Positions 49,040 through 58,930 are shown, counted from the stretch's first letter. The stretch: DNA of 64,000 bases from Kineosporia sp. A_224 (GCF_002198655.1 NZ_MWLN01000184.1:1-64000); one strand, 5' to 3'. Notes: generated from the letters alone by a model not told the origin. Numbers and translations are program-made.

Positions 49040-50072
49040 CCGGGACCAGCACCACGACCAGCACCACGACCAGCACCACGGCCAGGACCACGGCCAGGAC
49101 CACGACCTGCGTCTGGTCGTCGCCGACCGCTCCCGCGTCGCGGACGACGTCGTCGCGCTCGTCCTGCGGGCACCGGACGGCGGCCCGCTGCCGCCCTGGA
49201 CGCCGGGGGCGCACGTCGACCTCGTCGTCCCGGGCCCGGACGGGCCGCTGGTGCGGCAGTACTCGCTCTGCGGCGACCCGGACGACGCGACGTCCTACCG
49301 GGTCGCGGTGCTCCGGGAGCCGGCCGGCCGCGGCGGCTCGGCGGCCGTGCACGCGGCCCTGCTCCCCGGCACCGCGGTCGCGGTCCGTGGGCCGCGCAAC
49401 CGGTTCGTGCTCGACCCGGCGCCGGAGTACGTCTTCGTCGCGGGCGGGATCGGGATCACCCCGGTGCTCGCGATGGTCCGGGCGGCGGTGCTGGCCGGCG
49501 CCCGCTGGCACCTCGCGTACGGCGGCCGGACGGCGTCCTCGATGGCCTTCGTCGACGAGGTGACCGCGCTCGCCGCGGCCTCGGCGGGGGCCGGCGAGGT
49601 GGTGCTGCACCCGCTCGACGCCGGCGGCCCGCTGCCGGTGGCCGCGCTCGTCGAGCGCGCCGCGGCGTCCGGTGCGGGGATCTGGTGCTGCGGGCCGGAG
49701 GGGCTCATCGAGGCGGTCGAGAAGGAGGGCGACGCGCTCGGGCCGGGCCGGGTGCACGTCGAACGGTTCCGGGCCGCCACCGACCCGGCGCCCCAGGCCG
49801 GCGACGTCCCGTTCGAGGTCGAGGTCGCCTCCCACGGCGTCACGGTGACGGTCCCCGCCGGCCGGACGGCGCTCGAGGTGCTCGAGGAGGCCGGGGTCCC
49901 GGTGCTCTCGTCGTGCCGCGAGGGGACCTGCGGGACGTGCGAGGTGTCGGTGCTCGCGGGGACGGTCGACCACCGGGACGCGCTGCTCACCCCCGCCGAG
50001 CGGGACGCCCACGACACGATGTTCGTCTGCGTGTCCCGGTCCGCGGGCGGGCGGCTCGTCGTCGAGGTCTGA
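49032..50072 (+). CDS. VanB-type ferredoxin-NAD(P)H reductase
   Basis: A 346-aa reductase of the phthalate dioxygenase reductase class. The FMN-binding part has RQYSLCGDPDD. The NAD part has FVAGGIGITPVLAM and CCGPEGLIEAVE. The C-terminal plant-type [2Fe-2S] ferredoxin has SSCREGTCGTCE. The N-terminus is odd: about 20 residues of His, Gln and Asp repeats (DQHHDQHHDQHH and GQDHGQDHD) encoded by tandem 12-bp units. It transfers electrons from NAD(P)H to the VanA-type oxygenase. Confidence 0.93.
   Translation: MPDRDQHHDQHHDQHHGQDHGQDHDLRLVVADRSRVADDVVALVLRAPDGGPLPPWTPGAHVDLVVPGPDGPLVRQYSLCGDPDDATSYRVAVLREPAGRGGSAAVHAALLPGTAVAVRGPRNRFVLDPAPEYVFVAGGIGITPVLAMVRAAVLAGARWHLAYGGRTASSMAFVDEVTALAAASAGAGEVVLHPLDAGGPLPVAALVERAAASGAGIWCCGPEGLIEAVEKEGDALGPGRVHVERFRAATDPAPQAGDVPFEVEVASHGVTVTVPAGRTALEVLEEAGVPVLSSCREGTCGTCEVSVLAGTVDHRDALLTPAERDAHDTMFVCVSRSAGGRLVVEV
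49044..49103 (+). repeat. Five 12-bp tandem units in the VanB-type gene
   Basis: Three copies of GACCAGCACCAC are followed by two of GGCCAGGACCAC, encoding a His/Asp-rich N-terminal tail absent from typical reductases. Copy number may vary between strains. Confidence 0.9.
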
Positions 50073-50084
50073 CACCCTCACCGC

Positions 50085-50846
50085 GTGGGCGAGGGCAGCG
50101 CCGCCGCGCGCGGCTCGAGGACGGCGAGCGCACGGCTGCTCGCCGTCCTCGACGCGTTCGACGCCGAGCACCGGGCCCTGACCCTGTCCGCGCTCGCCCG
50201 GCGGGCCGGCCTGCCGGTGAGCACCGCCCACCGGCTCGTCGGCGACCTGCTCGCCTGGGGCGGGCTCGAGCGCGGCGACGACGGGCTGCTCCGGGTCGGG
50301 CTGCACCTGTGGGAGGTGGCGGCACTCGCGCCCCGCACGATCGGGCTGCGGGAGGCGGCCGCGCCGTCGATGGGCGACCTCTACGAGGCGACCCACGAGA
50401 ACGTCCAGCTCGCCGTCCGGGACGGCCTCGAGGTCGTCTTCGTCGAGCGGATCGCCGGGCGGCACGCGGTCCCGGTGCTCACCCGGGTCGGGCTGCGCTT
50501 CCCGATGTCCGCCACCGGCGTCGGCCTGGTGCTCCTCGCGTTCGCGCCGCGGGAGGTCCAGGAGGAGGCCCTGTCGTCCCCGCTCGAGCGCTTCACGGAG
50601 CGGACCGTCGTCGACCCGCGGCGGCTGCGGAGCATGCTCGCCGACGTCCGGCGACGCGGCATCGCGGTGAGCGACCGGCAGGTGACGATGGACGCCCTGT
50701 CCGTCGCCGCGCCCGTGCGCGGGCCGGACGGCGACGTCGTCGCCGCGCTGTCGGTCGTCGTCCAGGCGGACGGCGCCGGGCCGAGGACGCTCGCACCCGC
50801 CGTCCGGACCGCGGCGGCCGCGATCAGCCGGGCGCTGGCGCGCTGA
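50085..50846 (+). CDS. IclR-family transcriptional regulator
   Basis: A 253-aa regulator. The N-terminal winged helix reads LLAVLDAFDAEHRALTLSAL, then ARRAGLPVSTAHRLVGDLLAWGGLERG, and the effector domain has ERIAGRHAVPVLTRVG and RRRGIAVSDRQVTMDALSVAAPV. GTG start 12 bp after the reductase stop, so it is probably cotranscribed. IclR proteins commonly control aromatic-acid catabolism. Its 3' end overlaps the convergent kinase gene by 23 bp. Confidence 0.92.
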   Translation: MGEGSAAARGSRTASARLLAVLDAFDAEHRALTLSALARRAGLPVSTAHRLVGDLLAWGGLERGDDGLLRVGLHLWEVAALAPRTIGLREAAAPSMGDLYEATHENVQLAVRDGLEVVFVERIAGRHAVPVLTRVGLRFPMSATGVGLVLLAFAPREVQEEALSSPLERFTERTVVDPRRLRSMLADVRRRGIAVSDRQVTMDALSVAAPVRGPDGDVVAALSVVVQADGAGPRTLAPAVRTAAAAISRALAR

Positions 50847-51933
50847 CCTCCGGCCGCGGCGCCACCGCGGGACGGTGCCGGGCGACCCGCAGCGTGACGA
50901 CCGACCCGCCGCCGACCCGGTCGCGCAGCTCGGTGCCGCCGCCGTGGGTCTCGGCGATGGCCTTGACGATCGCCAGCCCGAGGCCGGTCCCGGGCCGGCC
51001 CGACGCCCGGGTCCCGCCGCTGCGCGAGGCCGCGAACCCCACCCCGGAGTCCTCGACGACGAGGTCGGCACCGTCGGCCGTCGGGACGCAGCGCACGAGG
51101 ATCGTGTCGCCGTCCGAGGTGAACTTGAGTGCGTTCTCCACGAGCGAGTCCAGCGCCGTCTCCAGCCGGGACTCGTCGCCCTCGACGACGACGGGGGCGC
51201 TCTCGACCCGCCAGTCCCGGTCCGCGGCGGGGCGCCAGCGCTGGACGGTGCGGCGGACGAGGCCGTCGAGGTCGACGTCGCCCCAGTCGAAGTGCGTCGC
51301 CTCGTAGGCGTCGGCGAGCTGCAGGAGCCGGTTGGCGAGCCCGCCCAGCTTGTCGAGCTCGTCCACGACGACGTCGACGTCCTCCCGGGCACCGTCGGTC
51401 TGGACCTGGCTGCGGACCAGCTCCGCGTACCCGCGGGCGACCGTGATGGGGGTGCGCATCTCGTGGGAGCAGTTGCGCACGAAGAGCTCCTTGAGCTCGT
51501 GCGCCCGCCGCTCGCGCTCCGAGGCCGCGAGGCTCTCCGCGAGCGCGGCGGCCCGCCGCCGGACGTGCCAGACCATGGCGAGGAAGACCCCGGCCATCAG
51601 GGGGACCTCGGTGAGCTCCATCCAGTCGGCGCCCTCGACGCGGATGAAGGCGGTCATCGCGAACGTCGTCGCGACGACGACGACGGCCAGGACGACGGAC
51701 GTCCGTCGGGCCGACCAGCCCTGGACGCCGTAGACGACCGACATCGACACCCAGATGACGTGGAACGCGATGACGCCGGCCGCCGCGAAGGCGACCATGA
51801 CGACCATGTTCGCCGCGGCGAAGAGCACCCAGGCGGCGAAGACGAGCTCGTCGCGGGAGAACCGGCCCGTGGCGGGCCCGGCGGCGGGCCCGGCCGCGGC
51901 ACGGGTCAGGTCGGTGGTCGCGGTGCCCGGCAT
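50824..51933 (-). CDS. Membrane sensor histidine kinase
   Basis: A 369-aa kinase with four N-terminal transmembrane helices (about residues 30-125) and almost no extracellular domain, so it may sense within the membrane. The H-box is RNCSHEMRTPITVARGY, the N-box SLVENALKFT and the G-boxes VEDSGVGFA and GTGLGLAIVKAIA. Its ATG shares one base with the response regulator stop (TGATG). Partner of the regulator encoded upstream and a likely controller of the multicopper oxidase. Confidence 0.92.
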   Translation of the reverse strand: MPGTATTDLTRAAAGPAAGPATGRFSRDELVFAAWVLFAAANMVVMVAFAAAGVIAFHVIWVSMSVVYGVQGWSARRTSVVLAVVVVATTFAMTAFIRVEGADWMELTEVPLMAGVFLAMVWHVRRRAAALAESLAASERERRAHELKELFVRNCSHEMRTPITVARGYAELVRSQVQTDGAREDVDVVVDELDKLGGLANRLLQLADAYEATHFDWGDVDLDGLVRRTVQRWRPAADRDWRVESAPVVVEGDESRLETALDSLVENALKFTSDGDTILVRCVPTADGADLVVEDSGVGFAASRSGGTRASGRPGTGLGLAIVKAIAETHGGGTELRDRVGGGSVVTLRVARHRPAVAPRPEVSAPAPG

Positions 51934-52595
51934 CAGGAGGCCGTGAAGAGGTAGCCGACGTTGCGGACGGTCTCGATCATCGGCAGCGGCATCTTGCCGC
52001 GGACCCTGCGGACCGTGACGTCGACGACGTTGCTGCTCGGGTCGTCGTAGCCCCAGACGCTGGAGAGCAGCTCGTCGCGGCTGCACACCTCGCCCGCGCG
52101 CCGCATGAGGTAGCCGACGAGGAGGAGCTCGCGGTGGGTCAGGGCGACGACCTTCCCGGAGACCTCGAGCACCTGCCGCTCGAGGTCGAGCGTCGCGGGC
52201 CCGACCCGCAGCCAGCGCTGCAGGCCCGTCGACTTCGGGGCGCGCAGCCGGGCCTGGACCCGGGCGACGAGCTCGGCCGCGGCGAACGGCTTGGTGAGGT
52301 AGTCGGTCGCCCCCATCCGCAGGCACTGGACGCGCGAGGCGACGTCGGCGACCGCGGACAGGATGAGGACGCGCTGCTCGGGGTCGTGGTTGAGGATCCG
52401 GCGCAGGGCCTCGAGCCCGTCGAAGCCGGGGATCATGAGGTCGAGGACGACGAGGTCGTAGACCTCCTCGTAGGTGCGCCGGACGCCGTCCGGGCCCGTC
52501 CCCGCGACGGCCACGAAGTGCCCGTCCGACTCGAGGGTGCGGACGATGAACGACCGCAGCCGTTCCTCGTCCTCGACCACCAGCAGGCGCGCCAT
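51933..52595 (-). CDS. OmpR-family response regulator
   Basis: A 220-aa regulator with receiver domain (VVEDEERLR, LVVLDLMIPGFD, LILSA, TKPFAAAEL) and winged helix (LTHRELLLVGYLMRRAGEVCSR, VDVTVRRVRGKM). I prefer the ATG at 52595, where VVEDE falls at the usual distance; an in-frame GTG at 52640 would add 15 basic residues. It is divergent from the multicopper oxidase gene. The tandem boxes at 52841-52868 are its probable binding sites. Confidence 0.92.
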   Translation of the reverse strand: MARLLVVEDEERLRSFIVRTLESDGHFVAVAGTGPDGVRRTYEEVYDLVVLDLMIPGFDGLEALRRILNHDPEQRVLILSAVADVASRVQCLRMGATDYLTKPFAAAELVARVQARLRAPKSTGLQRWLRVGPATLDLERQVLEVSGKVVALTHRELLLVGYLMRRAGEVCSRDELLSSVWGYDDPSSNVVDVTVRRVRGKMPLPMIETVRNVGYLFTAS

Positions 52596-53010
52596 CGCGC
52601 GTCCACCACCCTTCCTCCGAGCCGTTCGCCGGTCGCTCACCGGCCCTTGGGGACATCATCGGCGCTGTCATCGCGCGGCGTGAGTTTTCGCCCTCACCGC
52701 GGCGGCCCCGGATGACATGTGTCCCGTGACAGCAATCGCCCGAACGACGGACTGCGCCACGCCGACGGACCCTGCTAGCGACCCAGCGTGCCAGTTCCGT
52801 CACAGTCCGTCGACGGCTCATTCGGCCCCGCATGAAGCCCCGTCATGGGGCTGTCATCGACCTGTCATGCCGCCCCGATGACCCGGTTCTGACAGCCGCG
52901 TCATGAATGCAGACAGTTGCCGACCTGGGGCGCACGGTGTGCTCAGGGCACGTGCGTGAGCCGCGCTCTCCGTCACCGAATGGGGGTGACGGTCAGGGAG
53001 AAGGGGCGCA
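52596..53010. other. Regulatory intergenic region between the two-component system and the multicopper oxidase
   Basis: About 415 bp without a gene. Besides the three 11-bp-spaced boxes it has several other GTCAT/ATGAC words, such as CTGTCAT near 52664-52670 and ATGACATGTG near 52713, plus a small hairpin GTGAG/CTCAC near 52680-52698. GGGAGAAGGGG precedes the oxidase ATG. No small coding frame with a ribosome site was seen. Confidence 0.7.
52841..52868. promoter_or_regulatory. Three direct YGTCAT boxes at 11-bp spacing
   Basis: CGTCAT, TGTCAT and TGTCAT start at 52841, 52852 and 52863, exactly one helical turn apart. This is the arrangement bound by PhoB/OmpR-type regulators. They lie about 145 bp before the multicopper oxidase start. 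Confidence 0.75.
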
Positions 53011-56000
53011 ATGACACACACAGTGATGCGACACGTGCGAGGACGCCGTGCCGGCCGGGCCGTCGGACGGCGGCCGCTGACAGCGACGATCGCCGCGGCG
53101 GCGCTCGTCGGGGCTCTGACCGTCGCGCTGCCGGGGCTGGTGGGTGGCGCGGCCGAGGCCGCGACCCCCACGGGGCCGACCGACGCGTCGAAGGTCCCCC
53201 ACTACTTCGGCCCGTGGCCCAACTGGGCCCTGAGCCAGCTCACGACGCCCAAGGCGACCGTGGAGATCACCGGCAGCGGCACCGGCGCGACCGCCAGCGC
53301 GAACGTCGACCCGCTGACCGGCGGCATCGCGACGATCGACGTGACGAACGCCGGCAGCGGCTACACCGGCAGCGCGACCGTGACGATCGGCGGCGGCGAC
53401 CCCGGCAACGCGGCGACGGCGACCGCGACGGTGACGACGTCCGGCAGCGTCACCGGGTACACGGTCGGTGCGGCCGGTTCCGGCTACCGGTTCTTCGACG
53501 TCACCCTCACCGGCGGCGGCGGCACCGCCGCGACCGGGCAGGGCTCCGGCGGCGTCGACCCGACCATCACCATCACCGACGGCGGCGCGAACTACGTCAT
53601 GCCCACCGTCGAGTTCGACATGCCGGACCTCGCGAACGGCGTTCAGGCCAAGGGCCACGTCCCGATGGTCGCCAACGGCGACCCGGTCGACGGCATGGAC
53701 GCGAACGGCACGATCACCCAGGTCGTCGTCGACGAGCCGGGCTCGGGCTACCTCGCGGCCCCCGGGATCGCGGTGCACAACGGCACCCTCGCCGACCCGC
53801 TCGCCGGCGCCACGCTCGCGACGGCCACGACGACCCTGCACCTGACCGCGATCGACCCGGTCGACTTCGGCAGCGGCTACACCTCCGCGCCGGACGTCGC
53901 GGTGGCGGACGGCGACCAGACCGGGACCCCCGGCTCCGGCGCGACGGCGACGAGCGCGACGGACATCGGTGCCGTCACCGCGATCACCGTCGACACCCCG
54001 GGCGCCGGGTACCTCGCCGTCGGCATCCGCAAGTTCCAGGACGCGCTGCCGGTCACCTGCAGCCCGGCGGCGCCGGGCGGCTGCCCGACGGGCGCGACCG
54101 ACAAGTTCATCCCGCTCGGCGTCCCCGCGGCCAAGACGTACAGCGGCGAGGAGGCCGACGAGTACGTCATCGGCCTCGTCCAGTACCGGACGAAGTTCCA
54201 CACCGACATCGACCCGACGCTCGTGCGCGGCTACGTGCAGATCGAGACGCCGGACAACGCGGCCGTCAGCCAGCACGTCGCGCTGACGAACGAGCTGCTC
54301 GACGGCACGAAGGTGCCTGTCCTCGACACGTCCGGGCAGCAGGTCTTCGGCGTCACCGCGCCGCAGTGGCTCGGCCCGTTCATCGGTGCGACGAAGAACC
54401 GGCCGACCCGGATCGTCTTCCACAACTACCTGCCGACCGGCGCCAAGGGTGACCTGTTCCTGCCCGTCGACTCCACGATGATGGGTTCGGGCATGGGCCC
54501 GATGGACATGGGCACGCCGTTGGTCGACGACGGCACCGTCATGGACGGCGTCCGCAACCCGGACTGCACCCAGGAGCCCAAGGACGTCGCGCACTGCTTC
54601 ACGGACAACCGCGCCGAGCTGCACCTGCACGGCGGCACGACCCCGTGGATCAGCGACGGCACGCCGCACCAGTGGGTCACCCCGGCCGGCGAGAACGCCG
54701 CGTGGCCGCAGGGCGTCGCGGTGAGCAACGTGCCCGACATGGTCGACCCGGCCGACAACTCGGTGGTCTGCGACAAGACCGACGACGGCTGCCAGACCTT
54801 CTACTACACCAACCAGCAGAGCGCGCGGCTGATGTTCTACCACGACCACTCGTGGGGCATCACCCGGCTCAACGTGTACGCCGGCGAGGCCGCCGGGTAC
54901 GTCATCACCGACGAGACCGAGCAGGCGCTCGTGAGCTCCGGGACCATCCCCGGCGCGAACGACACCCTGCCGCTCGTCGTCCAGGACCGCACCTTCACCC
55001 CGGACGCCGCCCAGATGGCGCTCCAGGACCCGACGTGGGACGAGACCCGCTGGGGCACCAAGGGTTCGTTCTGGTACCACCACGTCTACATGCCGGCGCA
55101 GAACCCCGGTGACCCCTCCGGCATGAGCGCCTACGGCCGCTGGATGTACGGCCCGTGGTTCTGGCCGCCGGCGACCGGGACCCAGTACGGCCCGATCAAG
55201 AACCCGTACTACACGGCCGCCTGCAAGCTCGACGACCCGGCGACCTGGACCTACCAGACCGACCCGTTCTGCGAGCCGGAGCTCATCCCCGGCACGCCGA
55301 ACGTCTCCGCGGGCATGGAGCAGTTCAACGACACCCCGATCGTCAACGGTGTCGCCTACCCGACGGTGACGCTGCAGCCGAAGTCGTACCGGATGCGGCT
55401 CCTCAACGCCGCCAACGACCGCTTCTTCAACCTGCAGTGGTACACGGCCGACCCGACCCAGGGTGACGGCACGACCGAGGTCAAGCTCAACGCGGCCGAG
55501 CTGGCCGCCGCGCAGACCGACCCGAACGTCTCGCCGACGCCGGCCGACGCGAACAACAACGCGGCCGGTCCGGACTGGGTGCAGATCGGCAGCGAGGGCG
55601 GCTTCCTGCCCAAGCCGGCGGTCATCGACGGCCAGCAGCCGACGACCTGGATCACCGACCCGACGCGCTTCGACGTCGGCAACGTGGACCTGCACTCGAT
55701 GCTGCTCGCCCCGGCGGAGCGGTCCGACGCGATCGTCGACTTCTCGAAGTTCGCCGGCAAGACGCTCATCCTCTACAACGACGCTCCTGCGGCCTTCCCG
55801 GCGCGTGTCGCGTCGTACGACTACTACACCGGCGCCCCGGACATGAGCCCGAACGGCGCCCCGAAGATCCTGCCCGGCTACGGCCCGAACACCCGGACCG
55901 TCATGCAGGTCAAGATCGCCGCGGCGACGCCGGCACCGGCGTTCAACCTCACGAAGCTCACGTCCGCCTTCAAGCACAAGGCGAACGGCAGCGGCGTGTT

Positions 56001-58884
56001 CGAGTCCGGCCAGCACCCCGTGATCGTCGGCCAGGCGGCGTACAACACCGCCTACGGCACGTCGTTCGCGGCCGGCAGCAACTGCAACGGCGCGAGCACG
56101 ACGTCGACCTGCGACGGGCTCGTCCGGGTCAACGACACCGGGTCGTTCTCCTTCAACACGCTCAAGGCCCCGACGTCGAAGATGACGATCGGCCTGGAGC
56201 CGAAGGCGATCCACGACGAGATGAACTCCTCGACGTTCGACCCGTTCGGCCGGATGCAGGCCAACCTCGGCATCGAGGCGCAGCCGCCGACCCCGGGTGC
56301 GCAGAACGTCACGCTGTACCCGTTCACGAACCCGACGACGGAGATCATCGACGGCACGAACCTGGAGTCGGCGGGGGCCAAGGCCACCCCGATCTCCAGC
56401 GCCGCCGACGGGACGCAGATCTGGCGCATCACGCACAACGGCGTGGACACGCACCCGATCCACTTCCACCTGTTCGACGTCCAGGTGCTCAACCGCGTCA
56501 CGTGGGACAACATCGTCATCCCGCCGGACGACAACGAGCTCGGGTGGAAGGACACCGTGCGGATGTCACCGCTCGAGGACACCATCGTCGCGCTGCGGCC
56601 GCTCGTGCCGAAGACGCCGTTCGAGGTGCCGAACTCGGTGCGCCCGCTCGACCCGATGATGCCGCTCGGCAGCACCGCCGGCTTCAACAACATGGACGTC
56701 AACGGGAACCCGACGGCGGCCGTGACCAACGCGCTCGTCAACTTCGGCTGGGAGTACGTCTTCCACTGCCACATCCTGAGCCACGAAGAGATGGACATGA
56801 TGCGGCCGGTCGACCTGGCGCTGCCGCCGGCCAAGGCGGGCACCCTGTGGACCGAGAAGGTGGCCGACGGCGGGACGAACCGGTGGACCGTCCACTGGGA
56901 CGACAACTCGATCACCGAGACGGCGTTCACCGTCGAGCGGAGCACGGACGACGGGGCGACCTGGTCGGCCGTCGACACCGTGACCTCGCCGCTCGACGCG
57001 GCGAACATCCACCAGACGCGGTCGATGCCGGACCCGGCCTCCACCGCTGACGTCGGGACGACGCAGTACCGGGTCGTCGCCAAGAACACCGTCGGCTACG
57101 GCAACGGCTTCCCGACGAAGACCGTCCAGAGCGTCTCCGCGGCGTACACGGCGGTCGACACCCCGGCCCCGGCCGCGGCCACCGGTCTCACCGGCACGAT
57201 CGCCGCCGGTCCGGCCGTGGACCTCGCCTGGACCGACGGCGACCCCGGCGTCACGACCGCCTTCCAGGTGCAGCGCACGCTCACCGGGTCGGCGGCGTGG
57301 ACGACGATCGGGACGACCCCGGCCGCCACGACGACCTTCACGGACTCGGCCGTGTCCCAGGGCTCGTCGTACGACTACCGGGTCGTCGCGCTGAACGGCG
57401 GGCGCGCAGGCGCACCGTCGAACGTCGTGACCGTGGCGCTCGTCGCCCCGACCGCTCCGAGCACGCTCTCCGCGACGCTCGTGGCCGGCCCGGGTGCGGC
57501 GCTCACGTGGACCAACACGGCGACGAACGCCACCGGCGTCGTCGTCCAGCGGTCCACGAACGGCGGCGGGACCTGGTCGACGCTGGCGACCCTGGCGGCG
57601 ACCGACCAGGCGTACACCGACGCCGGACCGCTCGCGGTCGACTCGACGAACCTCTACCGCGTCTACGCGGAGAACCTCGTCGGGCCGAGCCCGGTCTCCA
57701 ACACCGCGTCCGTCGCGGCGGCCGCCCCGGCCGCACCGACGAACCTGGCGGCGAAGGCCCAGGCCGGCGGCGCGGGTCCCGAGGTCAAGGTGACCTGGAC
57801 CGACAACGCGACCGACGAGACCGGCTACACGGTCCAGCGGTCGACGGACGGCGGGACGAGCTGGACGACGCTCGCGAGCCTCGCGGCGGACGCCGTCCAG
57901 GCGATCGACCCGGGCCCGGTCGTGGCCGGAACGACGTACACGTACCGGGTCGGCGTGACGAACCTCGTCACGACGGTGTGGTCGGCGAACGTGTCGGTGA
58001 CCCCGGCGCTGGCGGCGGCCCCGAGCGGCCTGGCCGCGACGCTCGTCGCGGCGACGGCGACCCAGGACGCGAGCGTGAACCTCGTCTGGACGGACAACGC
58101 CACGGACGAGGACAGCACGGTCGTGCAGCGCACCACGGACGGCGGCGCGTCGTGGACGACGCTCACCACGTTCGCCGGCACCACCGGCACGGGTGCGCAG
58201 GCCACGATCGACCTGGCCCCGCTGCCGGGGGCGACGAACACCTACCGGGTCGGTGCGGTGAGCTTCCTCGGCACCAGCCTCTCCGGGACGGCGTCCGTCA
58301 CCCTGGTGGCACTGCCGGCGACGCCGTCCGGGTTCAGCACGCAGCTCCGGACGGGTCCGCTCTCGGTGCGGTCGTTCTGGACGGACGCCTCGACGAACGA
58401 GTCGGGCTTCTCGCTCCAGCGGTCCACCGACGGCGGCGCCACGTGGACGCAGGTCGCCACCCGTCCCGCCACGGCGGGCACGGGGACCGCGCTCAACCGG
58501 ACGGACACTGCGGTGACCCTCGGGTCGACGTACTCCTACCGGGTCGTCGCCTGGAACGCCGCCGGCCGGGCCCCCACGGGGACCCTGACGGTGACCGTCG
58601 CCGCCCCCGCGGCGCCGACCGTGACCACGCCGGCACAGGCGACGGCCACGTCGGCGACGAGGGAGTCCATCCCGCTCTCCTGGACCGCGGTCCCGGGAGC
58701 GGTGGACTACCGGATGCAGCGGTCCACCAGTGCGGCCGGGACGAACCCGACGACGGTCACCGTGACCGGGACGTCCGGGACGTTCACCAACCTCACCAAG
58801 CGGGTCTACTACGTCCGGGTCGGCGCCCGTAACGCGCTCGGCACGACGTACTCCCCGTGGGTGGCGGTCGCCGCGGCCCCCTGA
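53011..58884 (+). CDS. Giant secreted multicopper oxidase with FN3 repeats
   Basis: A 1957-aa secreted protein. The signal peptide ends near GAAEAA. Residues about 75-345 hold six repeats with a GSGY-like core. Four copper motifs follow: H538-L-H540 (LHLHGG), H611-D-H613 (YHDHSWG), H1148PIHFH1153 and HCHILSHEEMDM with C1253, H1258 and M1263. All trinuclear and type 1 ligands are present. About six FN3 domains fill residues 1290-1957. The THPIHFHLFDVQ block and the size recall manganese-oxidising MofA-like enzymes, so metal oxidation at the cell surface is plausible. Phenol or lignin-related substrates are an alternative. Confidence 0.92.
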   Translation: MTHTVMRHVRGRRAGRAVGRRPLTATIAAAALVGALTVALPGLVGGAAEAATPTGPTDASKVPHYFGPWPNWALSQLTTPKATVEITGSGTGATASANVDPLTGGIATIDVTNAGSGYTGSATVTIGGGDPGNAATATATVTTSGSVTGYTVGAAGSGYRFFDVTLTGGGGTAATGQGSGGVDPTITITDGGANYVMPTVEFDMPDLANGVQAKGHVPMVANGDPVDGMDANGTITQVVVDEPGSGYLAAPGIAVHNGTLADPLAGATLATATTTLHLTAIDPVDFGSGYTSAPDVAVADGDQTGTPGSGATATSATDIGAVTAITVDTPGAGYLAVGIRKFQDALPVTCSPAAPGGCPTGATDKFIPLGVPAAKTYSGEEADEYVIGLVQYRTKFHTDIDPTLVRGYVQIETPDNAAVSQHVALTNELLDGTKVPVLDTSGQQVFGVTAPQWLGPFIGATKNRPTRIVFHNYLPTGAKGDLFLPVDSTMMGSGMGPMDMGTPLVDDGTVMDGVRNPDCTQEPKDVAHCFTDNRAELHLHGGTTPWISDGTPHQWVTPAGENAAWPQGVAVSNVPDMVDPADNSVVCDKTDDGCQTFYYTNQQSARLMFYHDHSWGITRLNVYAGEAAGYVITDETEQALVSSGTIPGANDTLPLVVQDRTFTPDAAQMALQDPTWDETRWGTKGSFWYHHVYMPAQNPGDPSGMSAYGRWMYGPWFWPPATGTQYGPIKNPYYTAACKLDDPATWTYQTDPFCEPELIPGTPNVSAGMEQFNDTPIVNGVAYPTVTLQPKSYRMRLLNAANDRFFNLQWYTADPTQGDGTTEVKLNAAELAAAQTDPNVSPTPADANNNAAGPDWVQIGSEGGFLPKPAVIDGQQPTTWITDPTRFDVGNVDLHSMLLAPAERSDAIVDFSKFAGKTLILYNDAPAAFPARVASYDYYTGAPDMSPNGAPKILPGYGPNTRTVMQVKIAAATPAPAFNLTKLTSAFKHKANGSGVFESGQHPVIVGQAAYNTAYGTSFAAGSNCNGASTTSTCDGLVRVNDTGSFSFNTLKAPTSKMTIGLEPKAIHDEMNSSTFDPFGRMQANLGIEAQPPTPGAQNVTLYPFTNPTTEIIDGTNLESAGAKATPISSAADGTQIWRITHNGVDTHPIHFHLFDVQVLNRVTWDNIVIPPDDNELGWKDTVRMSPLEDTIVALRPLVPKTPFEVPNSVRPLDPMMPLGSTAGFNNMDVNGNPTAAVTNALVNFGWEYVFHCHILSHEEMDMMRPVDLALPPAKAGTLWTEKVADGGTNRWTVHWDDNSITETAFTVERSTDDGATWSAVDTVTSPLDAANIHQTRSMPDPASTADVGTTQYRVVAKNTVGYGNGFPTKTVQSVSAAYTAVDTPAPAAATGLTGTIAAGPAVDLAWTDGDPGVTTAFQVQRTLTGSAAWTTIGTTPAATTTFTDSAVSQGSSYDYRVVALNGGRAGAPSNVVTVALVAPTAPSTLSATLVAGPGAALTWTNTATNATGVVVQRSTNGGGTWSTLATLAATDQAYTDAGPLAVDSTNLYRVYAENLVGPSPVSNTASVAAAAPAAPTNLAAKAQAGGAGPEVKVTWTDNATDETGYTVQRSTDGGTSWTTLASLAADAVQAIDPGPVVAGTTYTYRVGVTNLVTTVWSANVSVTPALAAAPSGLAATLVAATATQDASVNLVWTDNATDEDSTVVQRTTDGGASWTTLTTFAGTTGTGAQATIDLAPLPGATNTYRVGAVSFLGTSLSGTASVTLVALPATPSGFSTQLRTGPLSVRSFWTDASTNESGFSLQRSTDGGATWTQVATRPATAGTGTALNRTDTAVTLGSTYSYRVVAWNAAGRAPTGTLTVTVAAPAAPTVTTPAQATATSATRESIPLSWTAVPGAVDYRMQRSTSAAGTNPTTVTVTGTSGTFTNLTKRVYYVRVGARNALGTTYSPWVAVAAAP

Positions 58885-58930
58885 CGCGGCGAGGCGAACG
58901 GGACCCGGTAGCCCCCTCCGGGTCCCACGG

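Noticed and set aside
52993-56469. A 1158-codon minus-strand open frame opposite the multicopper oxidase
   Set aside because: Antisense shadow of a gene with clear copper motifs; its product is Arg/Val/Gly-rich and has no domain.
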